Source: VMGX01 sp038065915 (GTDB lineage: Bacteria > Patescibacteriota > Minisyncoccia > Phycocordibacterales > 21-14-all-36-13). From it: DNA of 24,765 bases. Both the position numbers and the translations under genes were made by a program. The DNA is taken from positions 1-24,765 of the forward strand of contig JBBTPZ010000007.1 of assembly GCA_038065915.1 (NCBI GenBank), in the 5' to 3' direction. Positions 20,123 to 24,765 of the stretch are shown here, in pieces (positions within the stretch are counted from its first letter, which is position 1; every line of letters begins with the position of its first letter). The notes under the pieces were generated by a model that was not told the origin of the DNA, ran no database searches, and saw only the letters and a program-made list of their open reading frames with translations.

Positions 20123-20929
20123 TTAATCTTCAAGTTTCGTTGTGTCGCCATTTTTTTCAACTGTGTTTTTAATAGATTTAATTAATTCGACCAATGATTT
20201 ATGAACAACTTTTATTGATTCGTTTGTAGCATTGAATACATCTTTGGAACTTTTAAACATTTCTTTCGGATTTTCACTTGCCATTATTTCTTCTATTTTA
20301 AGGGATATTTCAGCGACTTTTATTTTTGCCAAAGATATTTCGTCTCTCGTTTTTTGAAGTAATGTTTTTGAGTTTTCTAACAATATTCCGCCCCCTTCAA
20401 TTTTTTTAATTCTTGCTTCTGCTCTGTCCGAGAGAAGAACAAATCTTTCAAGCGCGGCGTTGAATCTATTTACTATTTTTTCAGTATAAGCATTGATTCT
20501 TTTTATTGAATTTTCCGTTAATTTTTGTTTGATTTCTTCCCTCTTTTCCTCGCCGATATTTTTTGCCCCCTTCTCGGTGGATGTTGGCAGATTATTTTTT
20601 ACTGCGTTAATAAGAGGTTGTTTTCGTGCGTTCATTTCTTTCGTTGTTGTCGAAAAGTTTTTTGTAGTTGTTGATAATTCTTTTTTTTGCTCATTACTAA
20701 CTTTCATTTTTTGTTGAAGTTCCTGAATTCTTTCTTTTATAAGAGAATAGGGCGATGGTTTTTTTGTATCAGGAATTATTTTGTCGGCACTTGTTGTATC
20801 CAGTGTTTTTGTTGTGATGTTTGTAGATTCTTCGGCGAAGATTTTTTTAGGTGTCATACCAAAAAATGCTACAAGTATTAATACCGAGACCAAACATAAA
20901 CCTATAGTTTTTGAATAATTTTTATTCAT
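20123..20929 (-). CDS. secreted or anchored coiled-coil protein, 268 residues
   Basis: A signal-peptide-like start: MNKNYSKTIG, then a hydrophobic core LCLVSVLILVAFFGM, then a probable cleavage after KKIFA-E. The mature part is almost entirely helical and charged, with coiled-coil segments (about 60-110, SLIKERIQELQQKMKVSNEQ; about 125-235, EEKREEIKQKLTENSIKRIN and LSDRAEARIKKIEGGGILLE). T/S-rich stretches break it. No domain is recognised. It lies upstream of the single-pass protein on the same strand, and the two may act together at the envelope. A TATAAT with extended -10 (21014-21019) lies about 85 bases upstream. Confidence 0.7.
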   Translation of the reverse strand: MNKNYSKTIGLCLVSVLILVAFFGMTPKKIFAEESTNITTKTLDTTSADKIIPDTKKPSPYSLIKERIQELQQKMKVSNEQKKELSTTTKNFSTTTKEMNARKQPLINAVKNNLPTSTEKGAKNIGEEKREEIKQKLTENSIKRINAYTEKIVNRFNAALERFVLLSDRAEARIKKIEGGGILLENSKTLLQKTRDEISLAKIKVAEISLKIEEIMASENPKEMFKSSKDVFNATNESIKVVHKSLVELIKSIKNTVEKNGDTTKLED

Positions 20930-21013
20930 TTTATTTTATTCTAGGAAACAAAGTTTCTATAAACTAATACTTCATAGATAGATTACACTAATAACTTTTA
21001 TTTACACAATCAT

Positions 21014-21022
21014 ATTATAACA
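21014..21022 (-). promoter_or_regulatory. extended -10 promoter element
   Basis: Minus-strand TGTTATAAT (TGn plus perfect TATAAT at 21014-21019) upstream of the coiled-coil protein gene; no good -35 hexamer is seen. Confidence 0.5.
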
Positions 21023-21069
21023 AATAATAAAAAAACAAAAAACATTGTGGATTAAAATCTAGCATAATT

Positions 21070-21098
21070 CTTTAAAAACTCATTAAGAGTTTTTAAAG
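21070..21098 (-). terminator. intrinsic terminator of nusA
   Basis: CTTTAAAAACTC and GAGTTTTTAAAG form a perfect 12-bp stem with a five-base loop directly after the nusA stop codon. The minus strand continues AATTATGC with only a short T content. Confidence 0.7.
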
Positions 21099-22238
21099 TT
21101 AGAGCTTTTGAATCTCCTTTTTATCGTCATTGTTTTCTTGTTTTTTGGGTTCCGCTGACTGTATATCAATTTTCCACCCCGTAAGTTTTGCGGCTAATCT
21201 GGCATTTTGTCCGCCCTTTCCGATTGCCAACGATTGCTGGTCCGGTGAAACATTAACAATTGCCTTATGTTCTTTTTCATCTAGTTTTACATTCAAAATT
21301 TGAGCAGGAGATAATGCGTCCTCAATAAATTCTTCCTGATTTTCAGACCATTCTATTATGTCTATTTTTTCGCCACCCAACTCGCTCATAACAGTGGAAA
21401 CACGAACTCCTCTTTGACCTACACACGAACCAACGGGGTCAATATATTCATCATGAGATAAGACAGCAATTTTTGAACGAGCTCCGGGCTCTCTTGCGAT
21501 TACTTTTATTTCAACAACTCCGCTTGCTATTTCTGGGGCTTCCATTTCAAAAAGTTTTTTCAAAAATTCAGGTCTTGACCTTGAAAGGCGTAAAAATATA
21601 CCCTTTGGAGTTTCTTCAACCGAATATAAATAAGCTCGTATTCTTTCTCCCTGTTTAAATCTCTCACCAACAATTTGTTCTTCGTATGGAAGTATTCCAG
21701 TTATTCTTCCTAAATCAACAAAAATATTTCCTCTCTCAACTCTTTGAACGGTTCCATTTATTATACTTCCTTCTTTTTCTTCAAACTCTCCATAAACCGA
21801 AACTTTTTCGGCCTCACGAATTTTTTGAATTATTGTTTGCTTTGCTGTCTGTGCGGAAATACGTCCGTATTCACCTTTGTTTTCCAGCGGGAATATAATT
21901 TCCTCATCAAGTTTTGCGTTGCCTTTAATTTTTTTTGCGTCGTTTAAAAGAATGTGATGTTCCGGATTAAAACGAATTCTTTTGTCTTCGTCGCTGTCTT
22001 TTTCTTCCTCATCCATTCTCACGACACTTTCGTCAACAACTATTTTTATTTGATTAAATTCTGTTTCTCCTGTTGCCGGGTCAAATTTTGCTTTTACTAT
22101 TTGACCTCTTTTCCCATACTCTTTTTTATACGCAGTAGCCAAAGCATCTTCTATGGCTTCTATAACTTTTTCTTTTGGTATTCCTCTTTCTTGTTCAAGT
22201 TGTTCAAGAATTGAATTTATAACTTTTAGGTCAAACAT
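21099..22238 (-). CDS. nusA: transcription termination/antitermination protein NusA
   Basis: A 379-residue NusA, which binds RNA polymerase and the nascent RNA and affects pausing and hairpin-dependent termination. The N-terminal polymerase-binding domain (about 1-125) starts FDLKVINSILEQLEQERGIP. The S1 domain carries EGSIINGTVQRVERGNIFVD. KH1 has DPVGSCVGQRGVRVSTVMSE and KH2 has AIGKGGQNARLAAKLTGWKI. No C-terminal acidic repeats are present, as in many non-proteobacterial NusA proteins. No Shine-Dalgarno sequence is seen. The usual neighbours infB and rimP are not in the window; a CGCAGAT repeat sits upstream. NusA function is relevant because the region is full of strong hairpins. Confidence 0.97.
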   Translation of the reverse strand: MFDLKVINSILEQLEQERGIPKEKVIEAIEDALATAYKKEYGKRGQIVKAKFDPATGETEFNQIKIVVDESVVRMDEEEKDSDEDKRIRFNPEHHILLNDAKKIKGNAKLDEEIIFPLENKGEYGRISAQTAKQTIIQKIREAEKVSVYGEFEEKEGSIINGTVQRVERGNIFVDLGRITGILPYEEQIVGERFKQGERIRAYLYSVEETPKGIFLRLSRSRPEFLKKLFEMEAPEIASGVVEIKVIAREPGARSKIAVLSHDEYIDPVGSCVGQRGVRVSTVMSELGGEKIDIIEWSENQEEFIEDALSPAQILNVKLDEKEHKAIVNVSPDQQSLAIGKGGQNARLAAKLTGWKIDIQSAEPKKQENNDDKKEIQKL

Positions 22239-22246
22239 ATTTTAAA

Positions 22247-22264
22247 CGCAGATTTACGCAGATT
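22247..22264. repeat. single CGCAGAT direct repeat
   Basis: ACGCAGATTTACGCAGAT, as downstream of rny (14693-14737). Confidence 0.55.
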
Positions 22265-22303
22265 AAATTTTTAATAATTAAATTTTCCAAAAAATCATTA
22301 TGG

Positions 22304-22364
22304 ATTCAAAACCTCATTAAGAGGTTTTGAATTTGGAATAAAAAAGTCCGTTTTGCGAACGGAC
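22304..22364. terminator. two adjacent hairpins
   Basis: ATTCAAAACCTC/GAGGTTTTGAAT (22304-22332, 12 bp, five-base loop) belongs to the TTCAAAA family. GTCCGTT/AACGGAC (22346-22364) follows. Confidence 0.5.
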
Positions 22365-22405
22365 AACTATCCAACTATTCAGATTTACAAGATAAGTATA
22401 CACGA

Positions 22406-22436
22406 ATGAAAATTGTCGTCAAGCGACAATTTTCAT
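22406..22436. repeat. ATGAAAA-family hairpin at the start of locus B
   Basis: ATGAAAATTGTCG and CGACAATTTTCAT form a 13-bp stem around TCAAG, followed by CCCTTTTTGTTTTTG that leads into the duplicated leader. In locus A the same leader follows the rny terminator instead. Confidence 0.7.
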
Positions 22437-22445
22437 CCCTTTTTG

Positions 22446-22660
22446 TTTTTGTTATATGTTATGCGAACAGTTATTTATAAAAAACATATCCCCACATCTT
22501 TTTTCCTTAACTCCTGTTCTCTGATACACTTGATAGTAAGTTTGTGATTTTGTGTTTTTACCTGTCCCGTAGTGAGCTTCCTGTCCTGTAGTGAACTTGT
22601 TCTACTACCGGGATGCTCTACTACTGGGATGATCTTTGAGATTTAATTTTTAATTTTTTA
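22446..22660 (+). promoter_or_regulatory. leader of surface-gene locus B
   Basis: The first 40 bases (22446-22485) are identical to locus A. At 22561-22598 CCTGTCCCGTAGTGAGCTT is repeated with two changes, and TCTACTACCGGGATG (22601-22615) is repeated with one change at 22617-22631. The two pairs are partly complementary, so they can fold on each other. No perfect -10 box is visible. Confidence 0.5.
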
Positions 22661-22735
22661 TGTCCAACCTCCAAAACTTCTACAAACAAAATTCATCCCA
22701 TTCATCTGCCGGAGACAGGTAGCTCCGAGAAACGA
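22661..22735 (+). pseudogene. original 5' end of the locus B gene, interrupted by an insertion
   Basis: ATGTCCAACCTCCAAAACTT and onward matches the locus A start exactly for 32 bases. About 66 bases unlike locus A follow (with GCCGGAGACAGGTAGC), giving an in-frame TAG at 22721-22723, before the homology resumes at ACAAGCTATTCTAATACC. Confidence 0.6.
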
Positions 22736-23209
22736 ATGGTATGGAACAAATCAAATCTACCACAAGCTATTCTAATACCATTAACCCTGGTATTGCTCGT
22801 ATTCGGTATTGATTATGGAATAACACAGATAAAACTATCACAAATACCAGAATCATTAAGAATAAACACAGACAGAGACAATATAATAGGAGCTCAAGTA
22901 ATACCACAGGGTAAAATCTATGACAAACAAGACCCTACAAAGGTAATATACGAAGGTGAAGTAGTTAAATATGCATACAAAACAGAAAAGATACAAGACA
23001 AACCAAACGAAGTCCTAGAAAAGAGAACAAAACATTCAAGAACTATCAAAATAGGAGAAGATAGAAAGAAACAAACAATAACATATCAATTAGAAGTAAT
23101 ATCGGGAGTTCCACAATACTACAAAGATGAAAAAGGAGAATGGTATCAAGCCGACTATGGCACCACAGACCTAAACACATATACTCTAAAGACGAGGGGG
23201 GGGTCTTAG
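22736..23209 (+). CDS. membrane-anchored surface protein of locus B, N-terminal part
   Basis: From ATG 22736 (MVWNKSNLPQAILIPLTLVL) this 157-residue frame has one membrane helix (about 8-29) and then the extracellular part seen in locus A up to PNEVL. It continues with LEKRTKHSRTIKIGEDRKKQ, YQLEVISGVPQYYKDEKGEW and YQADYGTTDLNTYTLK. The frame ends at TAG (23207-23209) just after a G8 tract at 23196-23203; with nine Gs it would read TRGGVLAGLFKTEKVYAITG into the next frame. The start is secondary, since the original start region is interrupted. Function is unknown; topology suggests an outward-facing anchored protein. Confidence 0.65.
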   Translation: MVWNKSNLPQAILIPLTLVLLVFGIDYGITQIKLSQIPESLRINTDRDNIIGAQVIPQGKIYDKQDPTKVIYEGEVVKYAYKTEKIQDKPNEVLEKRTKHSRTIKIGEDRKKQTITYQLEVISGVPQYYKDEKGEWYQADYGTTDLNTYTLKTRGGS

Positions 23210-23910
23210 CTGGACTATTTAAAACAGAAAAAGTTTATGCTATTACTGGAACGTTTTATCCTGACCCTGACCCAGAAACAAGTACGGTAGATGCGTACAT
23301 CGGAGTTTGGCGGGATATTGTAACTTTTTCTGCCTTACAGGCAGATGATGGGACAAACGCAACGGTTTATAATAATACTTCATTGCATATATATCTTGAC
23401 CCTGCTGGAACCCAAGATAGATTTTACCAACTTAGACACGCTTATATTTTATTTGATACTTCAACTCTAACCACAGCAGCCACGATAAATAGTGCTATAG
23501 TAAGTTTATATTCGGGGGGAAAAACCAATAATATTGGGAGTCCTGACTTGCATTTATCGGCATCGACACCATCATCCAATACAAATCTTGTAACTTCAGA
23601 TTTCCCAAATATTGGTAGAACAAGTTTTGGTTCTATTACTTATGCTAATTTTCCCGCCAGCAATGCTTATGGTGATATAACAATCAATTCAACAGGGTTA
23701 GTAGCAATATCAAAAACAAGTATCACAAAATACGGATTATCATTTGATTGGGATTTGTATAATTCTTTTACGGGTTCATGGAATTCTACAGGGGCTTCTT
23801 CTTTTACTATCAATAGTGCAGAGAGTGGTGGTGTTTCAACTGACCCAAAACTTGTAGTAACATATACACTTCCCGCAAACCCAAAACAAGATGTAATATG
23901 GTTTGACTAA
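23140..23910 (+). CDS. locus B surface protein, C-terminal jelly-roll-like part (after the G8 frameshift)
   Basis: The frame is open from 23140, but the genuine part probably begins at the G tract (about 23196) as a continuation of the upstream frame. It holds a linker (LAGLFKTEKVYAITGTFYPD, then PDPETSTVDAYIGVW) and a beta-rich domain. RFYQLRHAYILFDTSTLTTA followed by TINSAIVSLYSG resembles the DNRLRE/CBM-type jelly-roll pattern (arginine, FDTS, then an A-x-L-x-L-Y strand); ADPKLVVTYTLP-like SGGVSTDPKLVVTYTLP fits the final strand. The C-terminus, PKQDVIWFD, is the motif found as relics at 15447 and 24085. The domain assignment is by pattern only. It may bind sugars or other cells. Confidence 0.65.
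   Translation: MVSSRLWHHRPKHIYSKDEGGVLAGLFKTEKVYAITGTFYPDPDPETSTVDAYIGVWRDIVTFSALQADDGTNATVYNNTSLHIYLDPAGTQDRFYQLRHAYILFDTSTLTTAATINSAIVSLYSGGKTNNIGSPDLHLSASTPSSNTNLVTSDFPNIGRTSFGSITYANFPASNAYGDITINSTGLVAISKTSITKYGLSFDWDLYNSFTGSWNSTGASSFTINSAESGGVSTDPKLVVTYTLPANPKQDVIWFD
23196..23203 (+). repeat. G8 homopolymer tract at the frame break
   Basis: Eight consecutive Gs in an A/T-rich genome. Nine would join the two frames of the surface gene. This is the classical layout of a phase-variable tract, though an assembly error gives the same picture. Confidence 0.7.
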
Positions 23911-23963
23911 TCACTTGGGTGCCCGGCACCCAAGTGATGTTCCCACGGAGGCCTTGCCTCCGT
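23910..23963 (+). terminator. hairpins at the end of the surface gene
   Basis: ATCACTTGGGTGCC-C-GGCACCCAAGTGAT (23910-23938) has 14-bp arms and begins at the last base of the stop codon. ACGGAGG/CCTCCGT (23945-23963) follows. Confidence 0.75.
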
Positions 23964-23987
23964 TTAAAATTGAAGCCAGACTCAATA

Positions 23988-24180
23988 TGTCAAACATCGG
24001 GTGTTTGACACAGAGTGTTATCAATCTGTGCAACATCCGATATTGCACAAATGTTGCACAAAAAATACATAGGAAACTCCTATGTACACACAAGATGTAA
24101 TTTGGTTTGAATGAAAAATGTCCCCAAGGACATTTTTCATCCCTTTTTATTTTTTTTAAAATTGTCGCCAAGCGACAATT
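23988..24180. repeat. palindrome array of locus B, first part
   Basis: Repeats the locus A array: TGTCAAACA/TGTTTGACA (23988-24010, with a single right arm), GTGCAACAT with two right arms, a TACATAGGA/TCCTATGTA hairpin (only one here; locus A has two), the relic QDVIWFE-stop (about 24088-24114), ATGAAAAATGTCC/GGACATTTTTCAT (24111-24140) and TTGTCGC/GCGACAA. Sequence identity with 15276-15540 is near complete over shared parts. Confidence 0.75.
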
Positions 24181-24392
24181 TTTAACCCTGTTTTGTGTGT
24201 AATTTAAATTGCTTTTTCATCCCTTGTTTTTTAATTCTTTTAACAAGCATTTTTATCCCTTTTGTTTTTTAAAAAATTGTCGTTAAGTGACAATTTTTAA
24301 CCCTGTTTTGTGTGCAATCTAAATCGCTTTTTCATCCTTTGTTTTTTTAATTCTCTTAACGAACATTTTTATCCTTGTTTTTAACTTGTCTC
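24160..24392. repeat. about 115-bp tandem duplication
   Basis: The unit runs from the TTGTCG hairpin through TTTTTAACCCTGTTTTGTGTG to a TTTTTATCC-type end, then repeats. The hairpin changes from TTGTCGCCAAGCGACAA to TTGTCGTTAAGTGACAA, with G-U pairs replacing two Watson-Crick pairs. The locus A tail holds only one unit. Confidence 0.65.
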
Positions 24393-24742
24393 TCGTCGGG
24401 AGACAAGTTAAAAAGGTCGCCCTATTTCTGCTATAGCAGAGATAGGGCGACCCTTAGTTAAGTTGTTAGGTCTTGCTTAATTGTGCAACATCCGATGTTG
24501 CACAAATGTTGCACAAAAATACATAGGAGTTTCCTATGTATGTTGATTTTTATCTCCCTACTTGGAGGCGGAGCCACCAAGTAATCATTTTAGTAACTCG
24601 GTTATATCAAACACAGGGCCCCACTGTGTTTACGCGTTTATTTCACTTGGAGGATAAGCCTCCAAGTGAGGACTAAACGCAAAAATAAATTATGGATGAA
24701 AAACCACAAAGGATGAAAAATGCCATTATGGGCATTTTTCAT
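24385..24742. repeat. palindrome array of locus B, second part
   Basis: Contains an AACTTGTCTC/GGAGACAAGTT hairpin, the degenerate copy of the 44-bp palindrome (about 24412-24455), GTGCAACATC/GATGTTGCAC with a second right arm, a TACATAGGA/TCCTATGTA hairpin, CTTGG-type and CACTTGGAGG/CCTCCAAGTG hairpins (the latter 24644-24668), AACACAG/CTGTGTT, and ATGAAAAATGCC/GGCATTTTTCAT (24713-24742). No gene is seen to the window end. Confidence 0.7.
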
Positions 24743-24765
24743 TTATTAGCACTTATCTCATAAAA

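Noticed and set aside
23911..24765. Integron cassette array with attC sites
   Set aside because: There are many palindromes, but no attC core sites, no short promoterless cassettes between them and no integron integrase; the Xer protein is of the chromosomal type.

Overview
The window looks like a low-GC bacterial genome of the Candidate Phyla Radiation, probably Parcubacteria-like. This is inferred from style rather than a marker gene: streamlined core genes (rpsO, xer, xth, cca, yraN, rarA, HU, rny, clpP, tig, nusA) lie beside small lineage-specific secreted or membrane proteins. Most core genes lack a Shine-Dalgarno sequence, the tRNA genes do not encode CCA, and TGA is used as a stop (yraN, clpP), which argues against the UGA-recoding CPR lineages. 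A run of 100 Ns at 7853-7952 shows that the sequence is a scaffold, probably from a metagenome.

Layout. 1-3609: a partial membrane protein with a consensus promoter, a NYN-domain protein, rpsO, a small two-helix membrane protein, a tyrosine recombinase and exonuclease III. 3610-4363: a gene-free, palindrome-rich stretch with a candidate small-RNA unit and a cluster of parS-like GTTTCAC motifs; a perfect 14-bp parS palindrome lies further on, inside cca. 4364-8066: cca next to tRNA-Arg(UCG), an HTH protein abutting tRNA-Gly(GCC), a yraN-like gene, and a 127-bp tandem repeat that carries the 3' end of tRNA-Pro(UGG) and holds the assembly gap. 8195-12464: a frameshifted small gene, rarA, a membrane-anchored trypsin-like protease, a 50-residue acidic protein, tRNA-Gly(UCC), a small hypothetical protein and HU. 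13161-14690: rny.

14800-24765 is the most unusual part. Two related loci (A about 14817-15871, B about 22446-24765) share an identical 40-bp leader block, a gene start encoding a membrane anchor, a recurring 3' end (QDVIWF plus E or D, then stop) and long tails packed with near-perfect palindromes. In locus A the middle of the gene is missing. In locus B it is present but interrupted at a G8 tract, where one extra G restores the frame. Between the loci are a secreted tail-fibre-like protein, clpP, tig (frameshifted at an A7 run and apparently without a PPIase domain), two small envelope proteins and nusA. The arrangement suggests a modular, recombining family of surface-protein genes embedded in families of hairpin repeats. 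These repeats keep their pairing while their sequence changes.

The core genes serve tRNA 3'-end maturation (cca), RNA turnover (rny), transcription elongation and termination (nusA), protein folding and degradation (tig, clpP), DNA repair and recombination (xth, rarA, xer) and nucleoid structure (HU). Intrinsic terminators are unusually long and symmetric; those of rpsO and clpP overlap the stop codon.
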